Assembly: GCA_020352515.1 (NCBI GenBank)
Contig: CP070678.1
Location: 5,034,575 to 5,080,428, forward strand
DNA: 45,854 bases
Origin: Phycisphaerales bacterium
GTDB taxonomy: Bacteria; Planctomycetota; Phycisphaerae; Sedimentisphaerales; Anaerobacaceae
Reading direction: 5' to 3'
Below the pieces are notes generated by a model. The model made no database searches and had not been told where the DNA came from. It saw only the letters and a program-made list of their open reading frames with translations. Position 1 is the first letter of the stretch; every line of letters begins with the position of its first letter. Both the position numbers and the translations under genes were made by a program. Below, piece by piece: positions 1 to 8,898 of this stretch.

Positions 1-2024
1 TTCATCGCCTCGGCCTCTATCTTTATCGGGCCAAGCTCATCGCTGTACGATTCGACGGCATTGGCAATGATGTTCGCAATTGCAGAGACTATCTGAGCCG
101 AGTCAACGAAGACCTTTCCCACCTCCGGGGCTATCCGCACTTGTACGTTCATGTGCTCGGTCTCCGTTTTGCGTCCTGTCAACTGTATCGCCTCGTCGAG
201 CATCTGTTTCATGTCCGTGGCAACGGCTCTGGGCTCCGGCGGCTCGGCAAAACTCATCAGGTCTTCGATGACCTCTGACGCCTCACCGGCGTTGTATTGA
301 ATCTGTTTGAGAATCTTCTTTTTCTCCTGGTCACTCTCGGCCTCGGCCAGCAATTGCGCCCGGCCCGATATCACCGACAGTGGATTGTTCAGCTCATGCG
401 CCGCTCCGGACGCAGTCTCGGCAAGAGCTGTCAACAGGTCCTCCGATCTAATCATCGGCTCCGCCGCTTCCCTCGGCCGGACCTGTGCAGCGCCGGACGC
501 TGAAACAACACGTTCCAACTGCTCGGCGAGATGCTGTTGCCTCGCCTGTTCGATGGTCAGGGACAAGACTGCACCGGCCACCAAGGCCGATCTCTTGAAC
601 TTCTCCTCGATAAGCTCAGTCTCGGCAGGGTAATACAGTTCGAAGGCTATCGCCCCCACCGCCCTGCCCGCCGAAAGCAACGGTGCCAGTTTGGTCACGT
701 TTGAGTCAAAGTCAACATCGAGCTGCTCGAACAGCCAGTCAAGATGCTCGTGAGCATCCAATAATGCAAACCCGCCGGATATGGCTTTGGGTACCGACGG
801 TGTTCCGGCAGGGACCTCCACATCAACTGTTTTGCTTTCTCCGAGCTTCTCAACAACCACCGCCTCGACCCTTCCCGAACCATACCGAGGCGCCAGGTAC
901 AGACAGACTGTCCCGGTCTGATAGAACCTCTGCCAGCGCACCGCGAGATTCTCCGCCGTTTCAACCACGCCGGCCGCTCGACTGACATTCATAAGCAGCT
1001 CTGTCGTGAAATCAAGATGGCTTGAAGCAGCCTGCAGACGACGGTTATCAGCAGACAAAGCCTTATTGTCACGAGCAAATCGGGACGCTGCCGTGTGCAG
1101 AACATCCAGGTAACCCCCGGTCGCGTCCACCATGTCCAGCGACAGCGGTTTAGCCTTCTCTGCGACCAGCTCCGGCAGCCGGCGGCCTATTTCTTCCAAC
1201 TGCCCGGGACCTATTTCCAGCGACCTGGCGACTTCCTCCGAAGGCTCGGGCGAGTCACAACTGCCCGACCGGCCTATGCCATGCCGGCGCACCGTAAGGT
1301 CCGCCAACTGCACAATCTGGGCAAGACGCGCCTCCGGAATAGCCCGCCCAATCGCCCCGGCCTCGCCGTGGTGCAGCCAAATGGCGAATGTGATCTGATC
1401 GGGCAGGCGCCACCTTTGGGCCAGGTGCTTGCCGAAAATAGTGTGATCTGCGCCGAGGTGCTTTTCCTCGATGACGCAGGAGCAGGATTTTGAGGACTCG
1501 GCTTCTTCGACAATACGAGAGAACCCCTTTGGCATTATCTCCTGAATTGCGAGTTTACCCAGGTCGTGCAGCAGACCCGCCAAGTAAGCCCACTGGCTAT
1601 CAACGCCGCCCGACGCTATTTCGGATATTTCCCGCGAGCAGCAGCCTACCGCCAGACTGTGCAACAACAAATCTCTACGCGAAACGCTCGGCCCGCGTTC
1701 GAACTCGACGACCCTCGGGGTCTTCATCAATAGGATAGCTTCACGAACTGCCTCCTGCGGAAGCCTGTCAAGCGCGGCGCGGAGCGAGAACCGCCCGTCG
1801 AGCATGCCAACACCCTCGCGCTCGATAAGCCGGAGAATCCCGGCGGTTAGAGAGGGCTCTGATTCCACGATATCGGCTATCGCCGAGGCGGAGAATTGAG
1901 GCTCCAGCAGCCGCGACAAGAGTTGTGCCCCAACACAGGGAAGGATCGCCAGTGACTCAAGCCGGCCCAGAGCAAGCTCGACCTTGTGTGCCGTCAGGGC
2001 CGGGTTAGGTTTGCCGTTCGGCAT
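1..2024 (-). CDS. HDOD/HD - GAF-like - sensor histidine kinase, C-terminus cut by window edge
   Basis: The minus-strand frame is open from ATG 2024 to the window edge, 674 codons without a stop. The N-terminal part (about residues 15-230) looks like an HDOD/HD module, with the H-D pair at residues 153-154 in LLHDLGK and no GYP motif. A GAF-like region follows (about 345-500). A HisKA dimerisation helix carries the phospho-accepting His543 in GAAHELNNPLS. The N-box of the ATPase domain (NIIANAVES, Asn655) is the last recognisable motif; the G-boxes lie outside the window. No transmembrane segment is visible, so it should be a cytoplasmic kinase. The response-regulator gene lies 130 bp upstream on the same strand and is the obvious partner. 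That gap holds a short perfect hairpin (2122-2139) without a T-run. Confidence 0.85.
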   Translation of the reverse strand, partial: MPNGKPNPALTAHKVELALGRLESLAILPCVGAQLLSRLLEPQFSASAIADIVESEPSLTAGILRLIEREGVGMLDGRFSLRAALDRLPQEAVREAILLMKTPRVVEFERGPSVSRRDLLLHSLAVGCCSREISEIASGGVDSQWAYLAGLLHDLGKLAIQEIMPKGFSRIVEEAESSKSCSCVIEEKHLGADHTIFGKHLAQRWRLPDQITFAIWLHHGEAGAIGRAIPEARLAQIVQLADLTVRRHGIGRSGSCDSPEPSEEVARSLEIGPGQLEEIGRRLPELVAEKAKPLSLDMVDATGGYLDVLHTAASRFARDNKALSADNRRLQAASSHLDFTTELLMNVSRAAGVVETAENLAVRWQRFYQTGTVCLYLAPRYGSGRVEAVVVEKLGESKTVDVEVPAGTPSVPKAISGGFALLDAHEHLDWLFEQLDVDFDSNVTKLAPLLSAGRAVGAIAFELYYPAETELIEEKFKRSALVAGAVLSLTIEQARQQHLAEQLERVVSASGAAQVRPREAAEPMIRSEDLLTALAETASGAAHELNNPLSVISGRAQLLAEAESDQEKKKILKQIQYNAGEASEVIEDLMSFAEPPEPRAVATDMKQMLDEAIQLTGRKTETEHMNVQVRIAPEVGKVFVDSAQIVSAIANIIANAVESYSDELGPIKIEAEAM

Positions 2025-2154
2025 GTTGTTGACCTCATCTTCTTTTCGTGTCCCAATTGTAAATCGCGCCCCCGAGGCCGAATGAGCCCCGTTCCGGCCT
2101 GCTGCCACTGACTATTCGAGCAGCCCAAAGCAGGGCTGGTCGTCTCTCTCTTTG

Positions 2155-2721
2155 CTACTTTATCTTCAAAACCTCGCTGACCTTGTCGGTCAGCTCTCTA
2201 ACGTCGAAAGGTTTCTTTATGAACTGCTCGGCCCCGGATTTGAACAGCCTGTCTATCTCATCCTGTTTCACGACCCCGCTGACGATGACAATCTTGATAT
2301 TCTCGAATTCGGGGTTCTTTCTTATAGTCTGACACACCACGTTGCCGTTGACATCGGGCAGCATGTAGTCGAGCAATATCAAGTCCGGCCGAAACTGCTG
2401 TGTTGCTATTCCCGCCTCGTAACCGCTGGATGCCGTTTCCGTCTCAAACCTGCCGTCCTTCTCGAGCACGTCAACTATAAGCTCGACGATTTCTACGTCA
2501 TCGTCGACAACCAGCACCTTCTTCTTGCCCGACTCGATTGCGTCGAGCGGAATGCCGTTTTCCTGCATGAACTTGATAAGACTTTGTCGCGGAATCCTGC
2601 GAAACCTCGAGCCGGGAACGCGAAACCCCTCAAGCCGGCCCGAATCGAAGCATCTGATTATTGTCTGCTGACTTACCTTACATATCTCTGCCGCTTCACC
2701 GGTGGTAAATAAATCCTTCAT
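2155..2721 (-). CDS. Response regulator with N-terminal excisionase-type HTH and C-terminal receiver
   Basis: This 188-aa protein begins with a MerR/excisionase-like helix-turn-helix (about residues 4-52, with TTGEAAEICKVSQQTI and the wing GFRVPGSRFRRI). A short linker leads to a CheY-like receiver (68-188). The receiver has the acidic pocket DDD at 73-75, phospho-acceptor Asp118 in LLDYMLPD, a Ser in IVSG and the conserved Lys in KKPF. Receiver-last order is the reverse of OmpR-type regulators. AGAGGA lies about 10 nt before the ATG. The downstream HDOD-histidine kinase on the same strand is the likely cognate sensor. The HTH may bind DNA, but the target is unknown. Confidence 0.88.
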   Translation of the reverse strand: MKDLFTTGEAAEICKVSQQTIIRCFDSGRLEGFRVPGSRFRRIPRQSLIKFMQENGIPLDAIESGKKKVLVVDDDVEIVELIVDVLEKDGRFETETASSGYEAGIATQQFRPDLILLDYMLPDVNGNVVCQTIRKNPEFENIKIVIVSGVVKQDEIDRLFKSGAEQFIKKPFDVRELTDKVSEVLKIK

Positions 2722-2789
2722 TTTATCTATTCCTCTTCTTTAACCAAGTCCTTTCGGTTCGATGCTTCACCAGATTGCCTTGTTGCCCT

Positions 2790-2818
2790 AATTTAACTGC
2801 CTGAATTTCGGCTGTCAA
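2790..2818 (-). promoter_or_regulatory. Candidate sigma70-type promoter of the response regulator-kinase genes
   Basis: On the minus strand a perfect -35 TTGACA (2818-2813) is followed after 17 nt by TAAATT (2795-2790, 4 of 6 to consensus). It lies about 70 nt upstream of the response-regulator start. Position, spacing and the exact -35 support it. The weak -10 and lack of transcription data limit confidence. Confidence 0.45.
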
Positions 2819-3086
2819 GGACAAATCTCTTCAAAAAACGCCCTCAGCCCGAGGAAACGCAGATATTATAAGCCACTCGCCACCCCGGCTGCTCAGAATT
2901 CTCTCACTGAGATTGCCGCAATCAGGCGTCGATTGAGAACCCACCGGCAGACTCGCTGCCCTCATAACTCGGAGCCGCGACTTTTTCACAGCGCCGCACG
3001 CTACTCTTCCATTTTGCAACGAACATTTCACAGGATGTATCGAAATAACAGCATATACCAATAAATCTATATCCGGCAGTTGCAAT
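2819..3086. other. Divergent intergenic region upstream of the ArsR operon
   Basis: Together with 2722-2818 this is a 365-bp gene-free stretch between the response regulator (minus) and the ArsR gene (plus). Its last 40 bases are AT-rich, with an imperfect dyad around 3051-3070 (ATATA ... TATAT arms). An ArsR repressor could bind there, but the match is poor. No convincing -35/-10 pair was found on the plus strand, and no Shine-Dalgarno precedes the ArsR start. Reading frames here overlap the ArsR start antisense and show no family features. Confidence 0.4.
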
Positions 3087-3395
3087 ATGGATGAGAAAAC
3101 GGCACAAAGGATTGGTGAAGTTCTAAAGGGGCTCGCACACCCGCTCAGACTCCGCATAGTCGATGCCCTTCAGAAAGGAGAAATGTGCGTCGGCGATGTC
3201 GCCTCCATCCTGGGAGAAAGGCAGGCGGTTACCAGCCAGCACCTCAATACCATGAGAGACAAGGGAGTCCTCGCCTCAAGGCGCGACGGTTCAAGGGTCT
3301 ACTACCGAATCCGAAACAGCAGCGCAGTCAAGCTCCTGCACTGTTTCGCGACCACCCCGAGGACGAAGAAACGGAGCAGAGAAGGGCTTAATTAA
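3087..3395 (+). CDS. ArsR/SmtB-family winged-helix regulator
   Basis: At 102 aa it has the normal ArsR length. LAHPLRLRIVDAL is the first helix signature, VTSQHLNTMRDKGVL the recognition helix, and SRRDGSRVYYRI the wing. The site of the classical ELCVCD metal motif reads EMCVGD, keeping one cysteine (Cys34). A second cysteine, Cys86, lies next to His85 in the C-terminal helix. The pair could form a metal site, or a thiol/persulfide switch as in SqrR/BigR-type members; this is inference. It sits about 100 bp ahead of the MMPL pump operon on the same strand and is the likely local repressor. The start is the first in-frame ATG, without a clear ribosome binding site. Confidence 0.88.
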   Translation: MDEKTAQRIGEVLKGLAHPLRLRIVDALQKGEMCVGDVASILGERQAVTSQHLNTMRDKGVLASRRDGSRVYYRIRNSSAVKLLHCFATTPRTKKRSREGLN

Positions 3396-3493
3396 AGAGT
3401 GGCGCAGGCGATAATCATGCGAGAAGGGTCTTGTCACTGCGGTAGAACGCCGAGAGGCCGGGCTGCCAGGCTACTCGGCAAATCGGCAAATTG

Positions 3494-6394
3494 ATGGCGG
3501 TGGGCATGAATATGGACATCAAACAGAGGATTACGGGCTTTTCCACGCGGCACTACAAGCTGGTGACGGCAGCCATGGTCGTTTTCACACTGGCGCTGGG
3601 GGCGTTGATACCCCGGATAAAGGTTGACACCGATCCGGAGAACATGCTCTCGGCGGACGAGCCCGTGCGCGTGTTTCACAATCAGACCAAGAAGCGGTTC
3701 GTGCTGAGCGATATTGTGGTGGTCGGGATCGTGAACAACAAGGACCCGAACGGGGTCTTTAACCCGGCATCACTGGCCAGGATATACGAGCTGACCGAAT
3801 TCGCCCGGACGCTTCGATGGCCCGACGCCCAAGACCCCAACAAGGATACGGGGATCATTGAAGTTGACCTTCTTGCACCTTCGACCGTCGACCACATCGG
3901 CCAGGGCGGCCCGAGGGTCGTCAGCTTCGAATGGCTGATGAAAGAGCCGCCGGCGACGCAGCCCGGCGCCATAGAGATAAGGGACAGGGCAATGTCCAAC
4001 CCGCTGCTCAGAGGCACCCTTATCTCCGAAGACGCAAAGGCGATATGCCTTTACCTGCCTTTGACCGGCAAGGACTTGAGCCACAAGGTGTATACCCTTC
4101 TCAAAGAGAAGATCGCAACCTTCGAGGGCGACGAGGAATACCACATAACCGGCCTGCCGGTAGCCGAGGACACGTTCGGATACGAGATGTTCCTACAGAT
4201 GGCCATATCCGCCCCCCTGGCGATGCTCGTGATTTTTGTCCTTATGCTGATTTTCTTCCGGAAGATCGTGCTTGTAATATCCCCGATGATTGTGGCGATG
4301 GTCTCTGTCATCTCTACAATGGGTCTGCTGATCGGTCTCGGCTACCCGGTTCATATAATGAGCTCCATGATACCGATCTTCCTGATGCCGATAGCGGTCG
4401 TCGACTCGGTCCACATACTTTCCGAGTTCTTCGACCTGTACACGAAGGAAAAAGGAAGAAAGAACACGATAACCGAGGTTATGGGCAACCTCTTCACCCC
4501 GATGCTCTACACCTCCCTTACGTCGGCGGCCGGCTTTGCATCGCTGGCGCTTACCCCAATACCGCCCGTCCAGGTCTTCGGAATCTTCGTCGCCGCGGGC
4601 ATCATGATTGCGTGGCTCTTCACGGTGACTTTCGTCCCGGCCTACGTAATGATGATAAGCGGCAGGGCCCTTGATAACTTCGGGCGCAACGCCCGGCACG
4701 GCGGTAAACAAACCTGGCTCACAAGGCTACTTCACCGCGCCGGCAGGCTGACATACAATCGCGCCGGGCCCATACTCGCGGGTCTCCTGATAGTCACGGC
4801 CGTGGCTGTATACGGCATCACACGAATCCGCATAAACGATAATCCGGTCAAATGGTTCTCCGGGAGCCACCCCATCCGCCGGGCCGATACCGAATTGAAC
4901 AGGCACTTCGGCGGCACTTACATGGCCTATCTCGTCCTCGATCCTGCCGCCGAGAAGGCCGTCCCGACCGCATATATCAGCGACCTTCGCCGGCGCCTCT
5001 CGGGAGAAATACTCGCCCTTAAAGACGAATTCCCCGCCGCGCCCGCGGCAATCAGCGAGGTTGAAAAGACACTCCTGGAAGAGGCGTCGCAGGTCGACGG
5101 CAAAGAGGACCTCGCCCGGACAGTGGCCGCCTTTGCGCAAAAGAAGGTCGAGACGGTCGATGAGAAACAAACAGACCTGTGGTACGAAGTGGCCGACTTC
5201 TTCGAATTGGAGGCCGAACGTGTAAAACCCTTCAAACAGCCGGATGTCCTGCGATACATGTCGCGCCTCCAGCAGTATCTCCAGGAACAACGTCAAAGCC
5301 GCGGTGGGAAGGCCAAATTGGTCGGAAAGAGCAACTCCGTCGCCGATGTCGTCAAAAAGGTCCACCAGGAGCTGATCGACGGCAAACTGGAGAACTACAG
5401 AATCCCCGATTCCTCCAAGGCCGTTGCAGAGTGTTTAATGCAGTTTCAGAGCAGCCACAATCCGGACGACCTGTGGCATCTGGTTACTTACGACTACATG
5501 CACGCCAGCCTGTGGCTGCAGTTGACCAGCGGTGACAACAAGGACATGGAAGCGGTCGTGGCGGCGGTGGACAAGTTCTTTGAGGACAATCCTCCGCCCG
5601 TTCCCCTCAAGCATAGCTGGGCCGGTCTGACGTACATAAACACCGTTTGGCAGGATAAGATGGTCTGGGGCATGTTACAATCGTTCCTCGGCAGCTTCAT
5701 TATAGTCTTCATCATGATGGCAATCCTGTTCCGCTCGCCTCTCTGGGGTCTTATTTGCATGCTGCCTCTTACGATAACGATAGCGATTATCTACGGTATG
5801 ATCGGGCTGATTGGCAAGGACTACGACATGCCTGTCGCCGTGCTCAGCGCCCTGACACTGGGCATGGCCGTCGACTTCGCGATACACTTCCTCGAGCGCG
5901 CCAGGGCCGCTTATGCCCGGAGTCGCTCCTGGAAGGTCGCCTCGCCCGAGATGTTCGGCGAGCCGGCCAGCGCCATCAGCCGCAACGTGCTGGTTATCGC
6001 CATCGGTTTTCTCCCCCTTCTGGCCGCGCCGCTTGTCCCATACAAGACGGTCGGCATCTTCCTCTGCGCAATAATGGCCCTTTCAGGCGCGGTGACGCTG
6101 TTGGTGCTGCCGGCCGCAATCCGGCTTCTTGAGAAAAGGCTGTTCAAGACCGTCCTTCAGCCTATGCGCCCCGCCTGTAACTGCGTGTTCTGTCTGATTA
6201 TCTCGGCGGCCTCCGTACTGCTAATTGCCCTCAACCTTCACCAGTTCGCCGTCGCCGGCTGGAGCGTGCTGGCCTGGATCAGTATAGTAGCCGTACCGGT
6301 CATGGCCCTGGTCTGCGGGATGATGTCTCGCAGACAGAGATGCAAAGCGGTTGAGGCGGCCGAAAAGAGTCACCCCGATTCTGTCAAGGAGTGA
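3494..6394 (+). CDS. MMPL/RND-superfamily inner-membrane exporter
   Basis: A 966-aa predicted RND exporter with two homologous halves. Each half has one hydrophobic helix, a large periplasmic loop and a five-helix bundle. The first helix is near residues 22-42. Membrane bundles lie at about 235-400 and 725-880, and a further hydrophobic pair near the C-terminus. Candidate proton-relay acids are Asp304 (AVVDSVH) and Asp794 (GMAVDFAIHF), at equivalent places in the two halves. MMPL proteins typically move lipids or hydrophobic compounds across the inner membrane. The downstream periplasmic LolA-like protein and outer-membrane barrel suggest the route continues outward. The exact start is unsure: TTG 3491, ATG 3494, 3506 and 3512 are all possible, none with a strong Shine-Dalgarno. 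Confidence 0.9.
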   Translation: MAVGMNMDIKQRITGFSTRHYKLVTAAMVVFTLALGALIPRIKVDTDPENMLSADEPVRVFHNQTKKRFVLSDIVVVGIVNNKDPNGVFNPASLARIYELTEFARTLRWPDAQDPNKDTGIIEVDLLAPSTVDHIGQGGPRVVSFEWLMKEPPATQPGAIEIRDRAMSNPLLRGTLISEDAKAICLYLPLTGKDLSHKVYTLLKEKIATFEGDEEYHITGLPVAEDTFGYEMFLQMAISAPLAMLVIFVLMLIFFRKIVLVISPMIVAMVSVISTMGLLIGLGYPVHIMSSMIPIFLMPIAVVDSVHILSEFFDLYTKEKGRKNTITEVMGNLFTPMLYTSLTSAAGFASLALTPIPPVQVFGIFVAAGIMIAWLFTVTFVPAYVMMISGRALDNFGRNARHGGKQTWLTRLLHRAGRLTYNRAGPILAGLLIVTAVAVYGITRIRINDNPVKWFSGSHPIRRADTELNRHFGGTYMAYLVLDPAAEKAVPTAYISDLRRRLSGEILALKDEFPAAPAAISEVEKTLLEEASQVDGKEDLARTVAAFAQKKVETVDEKQTDLWYEVADFFELEAERVKPFKQPDVLRYMSRLQQYLQEQRQSRGGKAKLVGKSNSVADVVKKVHQELIDGKLENYRIPDSSKAVAECLMQFQSSHNPDDLWHLVTYDYMHASLWLQLTSGDNKDMEAVVAAVDKFFEDNPPPVPLKHSWAGLTYINTVWQDKMVWGMLQSFLGSFIIVFIMMAILFRSPLWGLICMLPLTITIAIIYGMIGLIGKDYDMPVAVLSALTLGMAVDFAIHFLERARAAYARSRSWKVASPEMFGEPASAISRNVLVIAIGFLPLLAAPLVPYKTVGIFLCAIMALSGAVTLLVLPAAIRLLEKRLFKTVLQPMRPACNCVFCLIISAASVLLIALNLHQFAVAGWSVLAWISIVAVPVMALVCGMMSRRQRCKAVEAAEKSHPDSVKE

Positions 6395-6397
6395 TCC

Positions 6398-6592
6398 ATG
6401 ACTGTTGAGAGATACCTGAGAGGCATTGCAGGCACGTTCGTCCTCGTCAGTGTCCTGCTGGCGCGCTTGCACTCGCCCTACTGGCTGTTCTTCACGGCCT
6501 TTGTGGGCCTGAACCTCCTGCAATCGGCCTTCACCAACTGGTGCCCAATGATTACTATCCTCAAGAAGCTCGGCGTTCCAAGCCGGGGCTAA
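6398..6592 (+). CDS. DUF2892-like small inner-membrane protein
   Basis: A 64-aa peptide with two hydrophobic helices (about 8-22 and 27-42) and the family-like ending FTNWCPMITILKKLG, resembling the YgaP-type transmembrane domain (DUF2892). AAGGAG at the end of the MMPL gene serves its ATG, which lies 3 nt after the MMPL stop, so it is co-translated. DUF2892 proteins often accompany rhodaneses and sulfur-stress ArsR regulators. Here it lies inside the pump operon, and its role is unknown. The conserved NWCP cysteine is present. Confidence 0.75.
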   Translation: MTVERYLRGIAGTFVLVSVLLARLHSPYWLFFTAFVGLNLLQSAFTNWCPMITILKKLGVPSRG

Positions 6593-6609
6593 AGAAAGGA
6601 AGGTGTGAA

Positions 6610-7422
6610 ATGAAATCTCTGCGGCTGACTCTAACCGCCCTTGTTCTCAGCTTGTTTGTTCCAACTGCCTTTGCGCAGGACGCCCCGCCACAGACGCCCG
6701 ATGTCCGGACAATTGTAAACAAGGCGAACCTGGCTGCCTATTACCGGGGCGAAGACGGCAAGGCAAAGGTCGGAATGACCATCATCGACAAGAACGGCAA
6801 CAAGCGCACCCGGGAGTTCATCATCCTCAGAAAGGACGTTAAGGACGGTGGCGATCAGAAGTACTTCGTCTACTTCAACAGGCCGGCAGACGTCCGCAAG
6901 ATGGTCTACATGGTTCACAAACATGCCGACCCCGCCAAGGACGATGACAGGTGGCTGTACATGCCCGCCCTCGACCTGGTAAGGAGAATCGCCGCCGGCG
7001 ACAAACGAACGAGCTTCGTGGGCTCGGATTTCCTGTACGAGGACGTCTCCGGGCGGAGCCTGGAAGAGGATACCCACGAGCTAACCGAGACAACCGACAC
7101 ACTCTTCGTCGTCAAGAACGTGCCCAAAAAACCCGAAACCGTCGAGTTCAGCTACTATAACGTCGCAATCGACCGCAAGACCTATATCCCGATGAAAATG
7201 GAATTCTACGACAAAGACAACAAGCTCTACCGCGTCATTGAGTCCAAGAAGGTCGAGAAGATACAGGACTTCCCGACTGTCGTAAAATCCGTTGTCTCCA
7301 ACCTTAAGACCGGCGGCAGGACCGAGATGGAGTTCAGCCGGGTCACGTACAATATCAACCTCAGTGAGAATATATTCACCGAGCGGTACCTTCGCAGGCC
7401 GCCGCGGGAGGCAATCCGATGA
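6610..7422 (+). CDS. LolA-like periplasmic outer-membrane lipoprotein-sorting protein
   Basis: A 270-aa exported protein with a Sec signal peptide (about 1-22, ending TAFAQ). The mature part matches the LolA_like family found with MMPL pumps: DKNGNKRTREF near the start, the core RWLYMPALDLVRRI and the motif FVGSDFLYEDV. The start was set at ATG 6610, preceded by AAAGGAAGG, rather than at an upstream frame extension. By analogy it would carry a lipid or other hydrophobic cargo between the inner-membrane pump and the outer membrane. Its stop overlaps the barrel gene start by 4 nt (ATGA), which indicates translational coupling. Confidence 0.85.
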   Translation: MKSLRLTLTALVLSLFVPTAFAQDAPPQTPDVRTIVNKANLAAYYRGEDGKAKVGMTIIDKNGNKRTREFIILRKDVKDGGDQKYFVYFNRPADVRKMVYMVHKHADPAKDDDRWLYMPALDLVRRIAAGDKRTSFVGSDFLYEDVSGRSLEEDTHELTETTDTLFVVKNVPKKPETVEFSYYNVAIDRKTYIPMKMEFYDKDNKLYRVIESKKVEKIQDFPTVVKSVVSNLKTGGRTEMEFSRVTYNINLSENIFTERYLRRPPREAIR

Positions 7423-8705
7423 TCGGGCAAAGATGCATCATAACCGCTGCCCTCGCGCTTGCCGCGGCCCTGCCTCTGCAGGCGGCGGACGAGCCGCAGG
7501 ATGGGGGGGATAGCTCGTTTCTCTCCGAGCTGCCCATCGAGTTTCACGGCTTCTACGAGATGAGGGGAGGCTACCGGCTGAGAAAGGACAAATACCAAAA
7601 AGACATGTCGATTATGGAGGGCCGCTTCCAGGCCGACCTGTACTCCTATTTCGACTGGGGCGATATCAGGGTCAAGGCTGACGTGTACGGCGACCTCGTC
7701 GAGGAGCAGGCCGACTTGGACCTGCGAGAAGCCAACGTATTCCTGCGCCCTCTGGACTTCATGGATCTCAAAATCGGCAGGCAGATTCTGACCTGGGGCA
7801 CCGGCGACCTTGTCTTCATAAACGACCTCTTCCCAAAGGACTGGCAGTCTTTCTTCATCGGCAGAGACACCGAGTACCTCAAGGCCCCCTCCGACGCGCT
7901 AAAGGTGAGCTTCTTTGGTGACTGGGCTAATCTGGATATTGTCTACACGCCCCAGTTCGACCCTGACCGCTTCATAAGAGGCGAGCGCATTTCCTACTGG
8001 AACTCGGGTCTCCGACGCCGGGCGGGGCGCGACGCCATCGTACACACCGACCGGCCGGACGAGTGTATCAGCGACCACGAGATCGCCGCCCGGCTGTACA
8101 AGAACATCAAGAATTACGAATTCGCCGTTTACGGCTACCACGGCTACTGGAAGAGCCCCGGCGGGATGAACGACTCGATGACCCAGGCGATCTTCCCGGA
8201 TTTGAACGTCTACGGCGCCAGTGTCCGCGGGGCTGTCGGCAAAGGCATAGGCAACCTGGAAATCGGATACTACGAATCCGCCGGAGACACAAGCGGCAAA
8301 AACCCCCGGATAAACAACTCCGAGATGAGGTATCTCGTCGGCTATACCCAGGAAATCGGCAAAGACTTCACGGCGGGCCTGCAATACTACGTCGAGCAGA
8401 TGCTCGATTACGACCGGTATAAAGACAACCTGATCTCCGGCCCGGCACGTGACCGGTACAGGCACCTGATAACGCTGCGCCTTACTAAGCTACTGATGAA
8501 CCAGAATCTCCGGTGTTCGCTCTTCACCTATTATTCGCCGTCGGACAAGGACGTCTATATGCGGCCGAACATCAATTATAAAGTCAACGACAACCTCGCC
8601 GTCGAGCTCGGCGCCAATATGTTCTTCGGGGACTACCCCAACACATTCTTCGCCCAATTTGAGAACAACACAAATCTCTACGCGGGCTTTCGCTACAGCT
8701 TCTGA
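7419..8705 (+). CDS. Outer-membrane beta-barrel protein (DUF1302-like) of the pump operon
   Basis: A 428-aa protein with an N-terminal signal peptide (AALALAAALPLQAAD). Alternating strands follow to the C-terminus, which ends in RYSF; the terminal Phe is the usual recognition signal for the BAM machinery. The stretch KIGRQILTWGTGDLVF is typical of the DUF1302-like barrels encoded next to LolA-like and MMPL genes. GGGAGG stands 8 nt before the ATG, and the gene overlaps its upstream neighbour by 4 nt. It is likely the outer-membrane end of the export route. Substrate is unknown. Confidence 0.82.
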   Translation: MIGQRCIITAALALAAALPLQAADEPQDGGDSSFLSELPIEFHGFYEMRGGYRLRKDKYQKDMSIMEGRFQADLYSYFDWGDIRVKADVYGDLVEEQADLDLREANVFLRPLDFMDLKIGRQILTWGTGDLVFINDLFPKDWQSFFIGRDTEYLKAPSDALKVSFFGDWANLDIVYTPQFDPDRFIRGERISYWNSGLRRRAGRDAIVHTDRPDECISDHEIAARLYKNIKNYEFAVYGYHGYWKSPGGMNDSMTQAIFPDLNVYGASVRGAVGKGIGNLEIGYYESAGDTSGKNPRINNSEMRYLVGYTQEIGKDFTAGLQYYVEQMLDYDRYKDNLISGPARDRYRHLITLRLTKLLMNQNLRCSLFTYYSPSDKDVYMRPNINYKVNDNLAVELGANMFFGDYPNTFFAQFENNTNLYAGFRYSF

Positions 8706-8773
8706 ACGGCGACCGCAGGGGCCCATCCTGTAATCCTACGCCGGCCGTCAAAGCCTCCTGATAGGCATTCTGC

Positions 8774-8799
8774 GCCCGCAAATTGTGGGCTTTTCGTTT
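8774..8799 (+). terminator. Intrinsic terminator after the MMPL operon
   Basis: A 6-bp stem (GCCCGC with GTGGGC, one G-U pair) closes a 5-nt loop (AAATT). TTTTCGTTT follows immediately. It lies 70 nt after the barrel gene stop and 100 nt before the next start, which separates the pump operon from the glycan locus. Confidence 0.65.
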
Positions 8800-8898
8800 G
8801 ACGCAGCCTCCCACTTCTTTTACACTTATTGTCTTGTCCGGTTTGTCGGTTGAACAGGCCGGGGCTATATACCACATTCGATTGGAAGGAGTTGAACC

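Noticed and set aside
2122-2139. Hairpin CAGCCC/GGGCTG between the response regulator and kinase genes, considered as a terminator
   Set aside because: Six-base stem with no T-run on either strand; the two genes are expected to be co-expressed.
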